DNA from: Pricia antarctica
GTDB taxonomy: Bacteria; Bacteroidota; Bacteroidia; Flavobacteriales; Flavobacteriaceae
Assembly (NCBI GenBank): GCA_011050085.1
Contig: DRGL01000028.1
Location: forward strand, 62,001-126,000
Length of the DNA: 64,000 nt
Direction: 5' to 3'
The notes below the pieces were generated by a model. The model was not told the origin of the DNA and made no database searches. It saw nothing but the letters and a program-made list of their open reading frames with translations. Below, in pieces: positions 10,901 to 20,300 of the stretch; the first letter of the stretch is position 1, and the number at the start of each line of letters is the position of its first letter. The translations under genes were made by a program, and so were the position numbers.

Positions 10901-11664
10901 AAAATCTTGACGATGACCTTGGTTTCGATTACAATCGCGTACGGTTGCAGACGTTTCGACTGGCCCCATCACTAATATATCGCTGGCCGTTGGGTGCCGA
11001 ATTTAAGACTGGTGTTATCTATGAGGAAATAGAGGTCGAGGAAACCCAAGACCGGTTTATCAATTCTTTCTATATTGATAATGGTGAAGAGAGCAGTAAT
11101 TCTTTCGTTGGGTTGAACGCCGAGTATAGCTATGCCAATTTCGATAATGAGGCTTTCCCGACCATGGGTATGGCTACATCCTTATCGGTCGGCTACAAAA
11201 CGAATCTGGACAATGGGGCTAACTTTGGCTATATCGTTCCCTCGTTTTCATTGGATTATAAACTGATACCTAATGGCCGATTGGTATTAGCCTCAAAGTG
11301 GAAGGCCCATTTCAACATCGGCGACGATTATGAATTTTATCAGGCTGCCAGTATAGGAGGTTTCGATGGCTTACGCGGATTTCGAAATCAACGATTTACC
11401 GGGAAAAAAGCATTTGATCAGCGTACAGATATTCGTTTTAGTCTCCGGGAAGTGCGTACCGAACTGTTACCGGTAACCATGGGTATTTACGGAGGCTTTG
11501 ATTACGGAAGGGTTTGGCAACCTTCTGAGCGTTCTGATATCTGGCATACCTCGTATGGTGGAGGGTTCTTCTTAAATGGTGCAGATATTCTTTCTGCCCG
11601 GGTCGCACTTTTTAATAGTGAAGACGGATTGCGTTTTTCGTTCGGATTGGGATTCGGGTTTTGA
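7945..11664 (+). CDS. Outer-membrane lipoprotein: calcineurin-like phosphatase, kinase-like segment and Omp85-type beta-barrel
   Basis: I prefer the ATG at 7945 to the one five codons upstream (7930): GGAG lies 7 bases before it and a clean lipoprotein signal follows. Residue numbers count from 7930. The lipobox ends at C23 (FFTGC). Residues 47-320 are a metallophosphoesterase: D54 (VGDAG), D88 (GDN), N132/H133 (GNHDW), H230, H307/H309 (GHEH). Residues about 450-660 look like an atypical kinase fold (K467, GDWDRH at 616-621, D646 and D648 in PRDRD). From about residue 890 a barrel follows, with the Omp85-like GGFDGLRGF motif and a C-terminal phenylalanine. The protein should span the outer membrane with its enzyme part anchored there. 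The phosphatase and barrel calls are firm; the kinase-like reading is inference. Confidence 0.8.
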   Translation: MKQKLFIFLWILLFFTGCATYKAKYAEGAIKVDTPTKKEVSHTVYLVGDAGQSPMGGMKDALKLFKKKLDSADANSTAIFLGDNIYPAGMPDPKDSTESYRRAKNDIDAQLKTLENFKGKPFFIPGNHDWYTEGLVGLKRQQEYIQKALNSEEVFFPEDGCPIKTIEVNDDIAIIVLDTEWYLTNWNKRPDINNHCDIKSRNRFWLELEDAIKNNRQRTTIIAMHHPMFTYGQHGGQFTFRKNFYPKGNIGPVPVLGTLINILRKTTGASSEDQQNRRYIEMKKRLITLAQYSENLILASGHEHALQYIVEDNTPQIVSGAGSKMDGTRLLNGTQFSTGRRGYAILEVYSDGSAQVDFFAVNEEDDAKEDFMFTTEVLPPKSNIYEEKFPNTFPATAKANIYSKEEIKRSRFFKWLWGNRYRKYYATEVTAPTVLLDTLMGGLKPLHTGGGHQSKSLRLVAKNGSEYVMRALKKDAELYLQAMAFQNKFVIGDFDDTFTEKLLLDFYTGSHPYAALAMGELSDAIGLYHTNPKLYYIPKQPALEDFNEDFGNELYLLEEHAGDGHGNLKSFGYSDDLKSTDTMLEDLRDDEKYDVDTKLYLRARLFDMAIGDWDRHVDQWRWAEFKDKESGKILYKPVPRDRDMAFSKHGDGFLMRFATRVVPALRLMEGFNDEIRNVKGFNSSPKTYVLDMALLTETTLEDWEEQARFIRENLTDEAIDKALSTMPEEVQDETIPEIKRKLVSRLADLEKTAKTYYRVLNKYAVVIGTDKDDWFEINVLNSNQTEIKVFRNIKGKKEKLFFQKKFDKADTKEIWVYGLDDDDRFEVNGENRSPIKTRLIGGQNNDIYDFENGSNIAVYDYRSKDNTFTETKNAKVRLTDDYETNTYLPLELRNSSNMLLPTIGYNPDDGVKIGFQNTYTYKGFRKNPFTQQHKLDAAFYFATSGFELGYSGEYAHVFENWNLETAARFTSPNFSINFFDFGNESENLDDDLGFDYNRVRLQTFRLAPSLIYRWPLGAEFKTGVIYEEIEVEETQDRFINSFYIDNGEESSNSFVGLNAEYSYANFDNEAFPTMGMATSLSVGYKTNLDNGANFGYIVPSFSLDYKLIPNGRLVLASKWKAHFNIGDDYEFYQAASIGGFDGLRGFRNQRFTGKKAFDQRTDIRFSLREVRTELLPVTMGIYGGFDYGRVWQPSERSDIWHTSYGGGFFLNGADILSARVALFNSEDGLRFSFGLGFGF

Positions 11665-11700
11665 TTCTATTTCCAGGATATTTAGGTGACAGTTAATCGA

Positions 11701-12594
11701 TTACTCCTTAATAGGCAAATATACTTCAGCCTCCCATTCAAGTGCATTCCCGCCTAAGTTAGGGTTAGTGTTGAAAATCTCCAAGGGTTTTGCGACGACC
11801 TCAATATTATTTTTATGGGCATAATCGAGAAGGGCGTACCACGCCCTGTCCGAAGTAATATAGTTTCCATTGTAGACTGCCCTAATAGCTTGTTGTCTCT
11901 TTATCTTCTTGTAAAAAACACCTTTTCTTTCCGGAAGAATCGCAGATGCTATGACAGGAAAGCAAAAATTATAGGAAATACTATCGTTTTGCAAATTCCA
12001 ATGTTCCACTTCTAACATAGGGCTCCCATCAAGCACAATATCTTTGCCTGACATGGTACTGCTTAATAAGGAGTAATATTGCTTCATGCCATATGCTTTG
12101 TTGAGTTGAGTCTCCTTCAGCGGAACACAGGCACAATATTTTTCAGGAATTTCGCTTCTTCCAATAATGTTGACCTTGAAATTTTTGAGGTGGTCTTGCA
12201 ACTGTTCCGCAAACGCTGCTACCGTTTTTTTTGTTCGCTTTTCGAAATCGGTCTCCGAAAAGGGTATGGCCATACGAAGGGCTAGACTATGGTCTTTATC
12301 TGTAACGTAGACTTTTACCAATGAGATAGAATCGTTCTCTTCTTGTATTTTCCAGTGATATGTGTTAAGCGAATCTTTAAACGAAATTTGATATCTAAGG
12401 TTTGAAATATTCTCTTGTCCTAAAAATTTAGCATTTTCAATACTTTTACTCCAAGATTTGATGGTTTGATTAATAGTGCCGGGCAGTGCCTTTGTCTTAA
12501 ATCTAACAACATAATCATGGGGCTTGAGAAAAAGATACCAGATCAAGCCTATCAAGAGTGCGGCCACACATACTAGGCCTATTTTTTTACTCAT
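11701..12594 (-). CDS. Membrane-anchored protein with a C-terminal GyrI-like effector-binding domain
   Basis: 297 residues. One N-terminal membrane helix (residues 4-22) is followed by about 130 residues resembling an SRPBCC/polyketide-cyclase-like fold (strand-rich, beginning HDYVVRFKTKALPG). The C-terminal 75 residues (about 220-295) match the GyrI-like or AraC-effector-binding fold: the opening FYKKIKRQQAIRAVYNGNY, the helix RAWYALLDYAHKNN, and the end EAEVYLPIKE. Normally this fold senses small molecules in transcription factors such as BmrR and SbmC; here no DNA-binding domain is present. It converges on the large lipoprotein gene with only 36 bases between stops. The function is unknown. 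Confidence 0.65.
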   Translation of the reverse strand: MSKKIGLVCVAALLIGLIWYLFLKPHDYVVRFKTKALPGTINQTIKSWSKSIENAKFLGQENISNLRYQISFKDSLNTYHWKIQEENDSISLVKVYVTDKDHSLALRMAIPFSETDFEKRTKKTVAAFAEQLQDHLKNFKVNIIGRSEIPEKYCACVPLKETQLNKAYGMKQYYSLLSSTMSGKDIVLDGSPMLEVEHWNLQNDSISYNFCFPVIASAILPERKGVFYKKIKRQQAIRAVYNGNYITSDRAWYALLDYAHKNNIEVVAKPLEIFNTNPNLGGNALEWEAEVYLPIKE

Positions 12595-12728
12595 ATAATA
12601 TAATTGCTTGATGTTTGAATAGCTATTGCCTCAAATCAATTCTTACTCGTTGATGGTTTGGAAGGGGGTCGGAATCAAATTCATTACTACATGTTTTGCG
12701 ATTCCATGTTTGAGAGTAGAACCAATAT

Positions 12729-14084
12729 TTAGTTAGTAGCGGCTACGCTTTTATCTGCTTTCATCTTGAGTTTATTGATGACAAAACTGCCGAGATCGCG
12801 GCCTTGTTTTACACCGACTTCAATGGCAGAGCGATAGTGGATACCACCATACATACGACTTATGGCAGCTTCGTCAGCTGCTTGGCGAAATGACTTGAAA
12901 CTTCGTATAGGTATACCATATGGTACTTCAGTATCATCGACAAAGGCAAAATCATCTCCGAAAATTTCCGTAAGCGTAACAGATGCGGCTCCCGAGACCA
13001 CCGAATGTCCACTAGTATACTCAGGAAAAGGCGGGGTTTGTAAAACAGGTTGCCAGTTATCATCAATATGTTGATTGATTAGGGTTTCTGGGCGAATGAG
13101 GTTACTACGGTATTTTTCATCCCAACAACTAATGAAGGCATCGGCCATGGCAATGGATGCTTTTGTATAGGCATAAACAGTTTTGTCAAAATCGCTGTCT
13201 GTCATTCGGGCAGCAATCTTAGTAATACCTATCCAATGTGCTCCGGGAGTTATTTTTTTGGTGGCAAACATCAAATGTCCTCGGGTTACCGAAACATATG
13301 GATTGCAGTCCCAAAATTGCGCCATTTGAATCTTTTCTGAACTATCACCCTCTTCAGTAATCTCGTTACCAATATCATAGACCTCCTTTAGCTCCTTGTA
13401 AAAATCGGAACCTTCATCCATCGAAAATTTTGGAGGTGGAGCGGGTTTGAACTGCTGCGCCGAATCTATGGCAAATGGCCTTATCTCGCTCCAATGCGGT
13501 TCGATACCCTCTGCATACGAAGGTGGAGTGGGTTGCCAGCGTGTAGGGTCGTCGACATTCACGGTGAACTTCGACATGGTTCTTGTCTGAGGATAATTAT
13601 CGGTATTCATCCATTTCCCGATATGATCGGCGACTTTTAGTCCATAGTCTTTCGAGGCCTTAAATAGTAAAGGGTTCTTTTCTTCATAAATATTATATAG
13701 GCTATCACGGTAGGCCTCCATTCTATCCTCCGAGAAAATCAGACGTTTACTAAGTTCCATGTGCGCAACAAGGGCCGAAAGCTCATATTGAATGGTTTGA
13801 GTAGTATCTGGTTTTGGAATAGGGGTAAGTTCGTGCACTTGGTCTACCAAAGAATTATAATCATCGCTCTTCATAGCGATAATCTCATAGGCCGCTACGT
13901 TCGGATAGGCAAAAATACGACTGGCCACCGGTGGCGAGAAAATATCATGAATCATAATTTCGGTCACCTGGTCTATAGATCCATGAAAATCTTCGGGAGT
14001 GACAACAATGGGCTCGTCTTTTTGCGAAGGTTTGCAAGAGGCAATGATTATAATCATCAAGAGAAAAAAAACTATCTTATTCAT
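12729..14084 (-). CDS. Vanadium-dependent haloperoxidase / PAP2-like lipoprotein
   Basis: 451 residues with a lipoprotein signal ending at C17 (IIIIASC). The vanadate/phosphate-binding motifs of the haloperoxidase-acid phosphatase superfamily are present: K324 with R331-P332 (K-x6-RP), T357-S358-G359-H360 (TSGH in place of PSGH), and S409-R410 with H416 (SR-x5-H). The aspartate that follows the last histidine in classical PAP2 enzymes is Ala420. Such proteins oxidise halides or remove phosphate, and sequence alone does not tell which. It is last in a three-gene operon, starting 4 bases after the VCBS protein stops. Extracytoplasmic location follows from the signal. Confidence 0.82.
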   Translation of the reverse strand: MNKIVFFLLMIIIIASCKPSQKDEPIVVTPEDFHGSIDQVTEIMIHDIFSPPVASRIFAYPNVAAYEIIAMKSDDYNSLVDQVHELTPIPKPDTTQTIQYELSALVAHMELSKRLIFSEDRMEAYRDSLYNIYEEKNPLLFKASKDYGLKVADHIGKWMNTDNYPQTRTMSKFTVNVDDPTRWQPTPPSYAEGIEPHWSEIRPFAIDSAQQFKPAPPPKFSMDEGSDFYKELKEVYDIGNEITEEGDSSEKIQMAQFWDCNPYVSVTRGHLMFATKKITPGAHWIGITKIAARMTDSDFDKTVYAYTKASIAMADAFISCWDEKYRSNLIRPETLINQHIDDNWQPVLQTPPFPEYTSGHSVVSGAASVTLTEIFGDDFAFVDDTEVPYGIPIRSFKSFRQAADEAAISRMYGGIHYRSAIEVGVKQGRDLGSFVINKLKMKADKSVAATN

Positions 14085-14088
14085 CGTT

Positions 14089-17000
14089 TTATTTGAGATT
14101 ATTCGTTTTGGCTTGGGAATTTAGAATTTCATGTTTAGAATTTATCTTATAAACCTGTACGCTATCATTATTAATCGTGACCAATAGATAGGCTTGGTCT
14201 TTATGATACATAATATTTAAATGCCGTACTGATTTTTGGCTTAAACTCAAACCTATTCGGGACCCCAAAATTACATTATTTTCATCTTTTATCAAGGCGC
14301 CGGGAAATGAATCGAATCGACCGTAAAAGGGTTTAACCCCAAAATAGTTGCCGGCAGCAAGTATTTCTAAATTCCCGTCCCCATCAAAATCATGGGAAAC
14401 GAACGCCATTAGAGGTGCAATCTGTAGTTCGTTTTTAAAAGGAACAAAACTAAAGCTACCGTTATCGTTTTTCAAAAAGCCTGACCGCAGTTCGCTGACT
14501 TCCCTAACTTCTGAAAGCTCTAACCTTTTCTCATCGAAAATTTCCTCTACCGTCTTACCCGCAAATGAGGCATAGGAATTGAATTTCTTTTTAAGGTCAA
14601 CCATTTGGGATGCCAAACCATCTAAGTTTTCCAAGGGATAATATTTGCCTTCTTTTTCGACAGCCGTAATCGTTTCAGTCTGTCCGTTTCCGTCAAAATC
14701 GCCGTAATACATTTTGAGCGGATATTTTTCAGAGGCTTTGAATTTTGAGTTTGACCCCCAATTACCAAGTAGGTAATCGGTATCGCCGTCGCCGTCAATG
14801 TCAAATGGAGCAATACTTTGCCAAAGGCCCTTAAGTTCTTTACCGACTAGGGCCGTTTGGCTTAGATTTCCGTTTTGGTTCTTGAAGAAAATAGGAGCCA
14901 TCCATTCGCCTACTACGATAAGGTCATCGAGTCCGTCACCATCAAAATCGCTCCAAAGAGCATCGGTAACCATTCCAAAGTTTTGTAGGGCTTCGTTCTC
15001 AAGTATACTAAAACGACCGCCTTCATTCTTTAACAAGAAAGAATTCGGCAATTTCCCAAAATCACCGGTAACCGTTTGATTACCAACAAATATATCTAGA
15101 TCGCCATCATTGTCGAAATCGCTGGGTGCCAAAATAGAAGCATTTTCAAAGGTGTCGGGAAGTTGCCCCAGTACAAAGGTACTATCATTTTGTATGTAAT
15201 AGGAATCGAGTAGGGGAGGCATGTTTTTTGAAAAATCAGCACCTCCGGAACCTACAATTAAATCGTTTTTTCCATCGCCATTAAAATCTGCGATACTACT
15301 GGCAACATCTTCTTTAATAGAATCTTTAGCAATAAATGGGAATGTGCGTTCGATAAAGCTAGAATCGGCCTGCACATATATCTTTGAGGGCTTGAATTTC
15401 GAGCCGCCAAAGAAAACATCGGTTTTATTATCGCCATTTATGTCTCCTAGAGCTGTAGCCGGCCCTCTGTCTGATAGTTGATATGGAATCAGCTTTTGCC
15501 TATTAAAATCGGTGTAGTTGTCTTCTTCATGTTCAAAATCAATTCCTAAATTACCTTCAACCTTTTCAAATAATGGATAGGCTTTAGGTATTAAAGTGTG
15601 GTAATCGAATATTTTGGTATCTTTTTGGGACAAACGTAAAGTTTGGTTCGTAGCGACATCTTTCAATAGCTGATACTTCCCATTGGGCCATATTATTTTG
15701 AGCGAATCCACTTTTTTCGCTTTCCCATATCCTAAGTGAATAATCGGTTCCGATGAAGCTTGAAAACCTCTGACCGGATATAACTCTTGATACTGCAAAA
15801 CACCATCTAAATAAGAAAATACCTTAGTTCCGATACCAAACCTATTGCTATCTGTGTAATTGAAACGTAATTTCAAATAGGTTGCCGATTCATTCGTTTG
15901 ATTGATATAAAGTGAAGCCTTACCGTTGAGATTATTGGTGACCACATCAAGGTCACCATCATTATCGAGGTCGCTTACAGCCGTGGCACCTGATACCAAG
16001 GTGTCTTTGACCATCCATTTTCCAGACTCATCATCAAAAGTTAAATCGTTGTTTCCTTTAAAAACATAATTATAGGTTTTACCGGAGGGCATTTTATTTA
16101 AAGCTTGTTGGTCCATCAATTTGGTACTGTTCATTTTAGACTTAATCTGCTCGCTGCTTACAAAATTAATATAGTCTAAGTCATTGGGCCGTTTGGGAAT
16201 ACCATTAGAAATAAAAATGTCTTGTTCGCCATCTTGATTGTAGTCACCGAATAGGGCACTCCAACTCCAATCCGTTGCCGCTACGCCACTTAGTAAAGCA
16301 GATTCTAAAAAGGTAGAATTGGGTTGATTGATATTGAGCATATTTCGGGTAAATTGATTGCGATAACCGAATTTTTCAGTCCGTAATCTTTGTGTCTGAA
16401 TATTATCGTCACCTTGAGAAGTTTTTAATACGGTCTCGTTTTGGGGCAACATATCAAGCGAAATAAAATCGGGCCAACCATCGTGGTTGATGTCGGCAAC
16501 GTCGTTACCCATAGAAAACCGAGAAGTATGTGCGAAGTAGTCCTTGGCACTTTCGGTAAAACTGCCATCTTGATTGTTCAGATAATAGTAATCATCTTCA
16601 TGGAAATCGTTGCCTACATAGATGTCCGGCCAGCCATCTTGGTTGAAATCTGATATTGCCAGACCAAGCCCATAGCCATTAATACCGCCATAGATGCCTG
16701 CTTCCTCGCTGATATCGATAAATCTTCCATTGTCATTACGTAGTAATTTATCCCCGGTTTGATAGTTTCTTTTATAACGCAAATCGGCATTACCAAACGA
16801 TTCTTGCGAATGTACGGCGTGATTAAGAAGATACATATCGAGGTCTCCGTCGCGGTCGAAATCTAAAAAGGCGGCATTCGAACTATATGAGTCGAAATCG
16901 AGGCCGTATTTTGCGGCACTTTCCGTAAAGGTTATAGTTCCGTCTTTAGAAGGGCCATTATTGATATACAGTTCATTAAAGCCATTAAAACCATTGATTC

Positions 17001-17394
17001 CGACTACGGCACATACATATATATCAAGAAGACCGTCACCGTTAACATCACCCATAACTGCACCCGTGTTCCAAGAACTATTACCGGTAACACCTGCCAT
17101 TTCTGAAACATCTTCAAATTTTAGGTTCCCTTTATTTAGGTACAAACGGTTTTTAACTTGATTACCTGAAAAGAAAATATCGGGCAAGCTATCATTGTTG
17201 ACGTCGCCAATGGCCACACCACCACCATTGTAAAAATAGAGATAGTCAAGAATGTTGAGGTCATCGGTTTCGGTAAGTGTATTTTCAAAGTCAATTCCTG
17301 TTTCATTGGAAGATGGGTTTTTGAATAGAGAACCTTCTTCTGAGCAGGAGACCAGGAGCAAAATCGTGATGATATGGATGTATGTTCGTTTCAT
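14089..17394 (-). CDS. VCBS/FG-GAP repeat lipoprotein with ASPIC/UnbV domain (copy 2)
   Basis: A lipoprotein of 1101 residues, with signal MKRTYIHIITILLLVSC cleaved before C17. It is built of repeated FG-GAP/VCBS units with Ca-binding loops of the form DxNxDGxxD (for example DVNNDSLPD, DVNGDGLLD, DINGDNKTD, DFDGDGLDD), which fold as beta-propellers. An ASPIC/UnbV segment lies near residues 505-575 (NRFGIGTKV ... GFQASSEPIIHLGYG ... LKIIWPNG). Proteins of this type sit on the cell surface in marine Bacteroidota; their ligand is generally unproven. The gene overlaps its paralogue by 4 bases (ATGA), indicating translational coupling. It is similar in layout to the upstream copy throughout. Confidence 0.88.
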   Translation of the reverse strand: MKRTYIHIITILLLVSCSEEGSLFKNPSSNETGIDFENTLTETDDLNILDYLYFYNGGGVAIGDVNNDSLPDIFFSGNQVKNRLYLNKGNLKFEDVSEMAGVTGNSSWNTGAVMGDVNGDGLLDIYVCAVVGINGFNGFNELYINNGPSKDGTITFTESAAKYGLDFDSYSSNAAFLDFDRDGDLDMYLLNHAVHSQESFGNADLRYKRNYQTGDKLLRNDNGRFIDISEEAGIYGGINGYGLGLAISDFNQDGWPDIYVGNDFHEDDYYYLNNQDGSFTESAKDYFAHTSRFSMGNDVADINHDGWPDFISLDMLPQNETVLKTSQGDDNIQTQRLRTEKFGYRNQFTRNMLNINQPNSTFLESALLSGVAATDWSWSALFGDYNQDGEQDIFISNGIPKRPNDLDYINFVSSEQIKSKMNSTKLMDQQALNKMPSGKTYNYVFKGNNDLTFDDESGKWMVKDTLVSGATAVSDLDNDGDLDVVTNNLNGKASLYINQTNESATYLKLRFNYTDSNRFGIGTKVFSYLDGVLQYQELYPVRGFQASSEPIIHLGYGKAKKVDSLKIIWPNGKYQLLKDVATNQTLRLSQKDTKIFDYHTLIPKAYPLFEKVEGNLGIDFEHEEDNYTDFNRQKLIPYQLSDRGPATALGDINGDNKTDVFFGGSKFKPSKIYVQADSSFIERTFPFIAKDSIKEDVASSIADFNGDGKNDLIVGSGGADFSKNMPPLLDSYYIQNDSTFVLGQLPDTFENASILAPSDFDNDGDLDIFVGNQTVTGDFGKLPNSFLLKNEGGRFSILENEALQNFGMVTDALWSDFDGDGLDDLIVVGEWMAPIFFKNQNGNLSQTALVGKELKGLWQSIAPFDIDGDGDTDYLLGNWGSNSKFKASEKYPLKMYYGDFDGNGQTETITAVEKEGKYYPLENLDGLASQMVDLKKKFNSYASFAGKTVEEIFDEKRLELSEVREVSELRSGFLKNDNGSFSFVPFKNELQIAPLMAFVSHDFDGDGNLEILAAGNYFGVKPFYGRFDSFPGALIKDENNVILGSRIGLSLSQKSVRHLNIMYHKDQAYLLVTINNDSVQVYKINSKHEILNSQAKTNNLK

Positions 17395-20300
17395 CTGCCT
17401 AATGCAAAAACCCTAGGCTTTCCATCATTGATGGCCGCAATCAAGAAGGTCTTTCCGTCTTTATCTTTAAACTGTTTTAAATGCTTGATTTCATCCTTGA
17501 TGAAAAATCCGCTCTCCCCATAATCCTGCCATTCAAAATTTAGTTTTCCATCTCCTAAAAGCACATGGCCATAACTGGCGTCAAGGCGTGAATATTGGGG
17601 CTTGAACTCGAAATTGTTCCCACCCATGACCAAATCAATGTAACCATCTTGATTGACATCGGCACAACTAATACCGCAAATACATGAAAATTGTACCCGA
17701 GACGGTAATTTTTTAATGATAAATTTCCCGTTGCCTTCATTAATTGCTATTACCGACTCCATAGTATTGGCCTGTTTAACAATTGTATTCTTGAAAATGG
17801 ACTCCGGAAATAGTTCATTGATTGTTTTTTTGGCATATTCCGATGCTTTCAAATTCTGCTTCTTCAACGAGGATATTTGTGTAATGAGCTCTCTTTTCTG
17901 ATGAAGCGGATAGTCTTTTTCATCATGATTATGAGTTATGATTTGTTCAAGAGTACCGTTACTATCGTAATCATTGATAAATAATTTCATAGGCTGTTCG
18001 ACAGTTGCTTTGTAGGATACATTGCTACCCTGATTGCCTAAAATGAAATCAGCGTCGCCGTCATTGTCGAGATCGCTGGTCTCGATGGTATTCCACCAAC
18101 CATAGAGGCTATCAAGCGATGTGGAAAGCTTCACCAAACGTCTTCCGGAATTTTTATAGATATTGGGCCTACCCCATTCCGAAACTGTGACTAAATCTTT
18201 TTTATTGTCACCATCGACATCTACCCAAAGGGCATCGGTCATCATACCGGCATCTTTTAGATCGTAGGCAAAACGTTCGGTGGCATCGGCGAACGTACCA
18301 TCTCCTTTGTTTTCCAAGAAAAGATGTTCTGGATCAATACCGTAAGTTCCCACTACACTCCGTGACCCGATCAGTACGTCGATATCTCCATCTTGATCAA
18401 AATCGTAAGGAGCGATGACCGAAATGTTGGTGAAGGCCGAAGGGATGTTTTGTAGAGCTTTTGAGAAATTTCCTTCGCCGTCGTTTAGATATAGACGAGC
18501 ACGATACGTTTTACTTTCAGTGGATTGATTACCTCCACTTCCGACCATCAGGTCTTTGTCCCCATCGCCGTCTGCATCGAACAAAGCCGCTGCCGTGTCT
18601 TCTAAACCTGAATCAAATTCTATAACTCTATTATCTAGGTTACCGTTACCATTGTTGATATAAAGCGTACCCGCTTTTCCGGCCGCTCCACCTATAAAAA
18701 TATCATCGTTGCCATCGCCGGTTACGTCACCGACCGCAAGTGCCGGTCCCTCTTGCGATATTAGTTTTGAAATCAAGCCTTCATGATCGAAATCCCGATA
18801 GTTGTTTTCTATGTGCGCAATCAATTCTTTATTATCGATTTCCTGTAAGAGTGTTTTGTGATTTTCCTTCTTAGGAATTACTTTCTTTTTAGTAGCCTCA
18901 GAACGTTTCAGCGTCAACATTTGATTGGCCTCAAGGTTGATTAATTTTTGTGTAAAGTCATCGGGCCAGATGACACTAAGGGAATCAATCTTATCGTTCT
19001 TTCCCAGACCGATGGTCATTACATAGTCCATAGATGACTGAAAACCTCTTGAGGGATTCAATTCTTGAAAGACCACATTTTGAGCATAATATAATTTTAC
19101 ACTTGCCCCAATAGCAAACCGGTTTTTTCCATCTCCTTCGAACTTAAGCTTAATATAATGGTTGTTGCTCAGTTCGTTCGTCCTATTCTTATATACAAAA
19201 GCCTGCATATTTACATTATTAACGACTAAATCTAAATCGCCATCGTTATCTAAATCGCCATAGGCGGCGCCGTTTGAGAAGCTTGGTAGCTCTAGACCCC
19301 AATCTTTGGATGCATTGTCAAAAGTAATGTCCCCATTGTTTTTATAGGCATAATTAGACTGAGGTCTTATTGGCATTTTTTGGATTATCGAGTCTATAGA
19401 TTCCTTTTTTCCCGTCGACTTCATCTTTTGCATGATTTCGTTAGCAAAAAAATCTACAAAATCGAGGTCGGTGAGGTCGTGGTTGATTCCGTTAGTTATA
19501 TAGATGTCACGAAGGCCGTCATTATCCATATCAAAAAGAAGTCCAGCCCAGCTCCAATCAGTTTTGGCGATACCGCTGTGAAATGCTACCTCCGAAAATG
19601 TACCATTTCCATTGTTCAGTTGCAATGTATTTTGAATATACTGCTGATAAAAATCCTTGCTCTGCTTAAGCTTAAATACATTATAACCTTCAAACTCCAT
19701 CACGGACTTGGTCCGTTGATCTTCCTCAGGAAGCATATCTGTTATAAAAATATCGGCATTACCATCATTATTTATATCTGCCACATCGACACCCATAGCG
19801 GAGAGGGAGAGATGTGAGGTCCAGTCTTTGATCTCCTCTTTAAAGGTGCCATCTTTTTGGTTGATGTAGAGATAGTCACGTTCGTAAAAGTCGTTCGAAA
19901 CATAGATGTCAGGCCAAAAATCTTGGTTGATATCACTCACTATTACGCCAAGGCCAAAACCAATTAGACTACCGTAAATACCAGAGCTCTCACTGACATC
20001 CACAAATTTACCATTGTCGTTTCGCAATAGCATATCACCTACGCCTTTAAAAATATCGGGTACCCCTTCCCAATCTTGCGCACGAACGTTACGTTGCTCG
20101 GCATAGCCCAAACTGTTTACGGGAACGTTGCTATTGTTTAAAATATAGGCATCTAAATCACCATCCTTATCGTAATCAAAGAAGGAAGTCTGAGTTGTGA
20201 ATCCTGATTTGTCTAAATTGTATTCTGCTGCTTTTTCGGTGAATGTTAAATCTCCATTGTTGATGTATAAATCGTTATCATGGTTGTTGCCTTCCATATT

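Noticed and set aside
1-12594. Phosphoesterase-rich left region as a single defence or signalling island
   Set aside because: The genes alternate in strand, with long gaps and no shared operon, so clustering may be chance; only the HD/PycTM gene is reported as a candidate.
19380-19817. 145-codon plus-strand frame inside the VCBS gene
   Set aside because: The sense strand encodes regular Ca-binding repeats; the antisense frame is low-complexity hydrophobic sequence.
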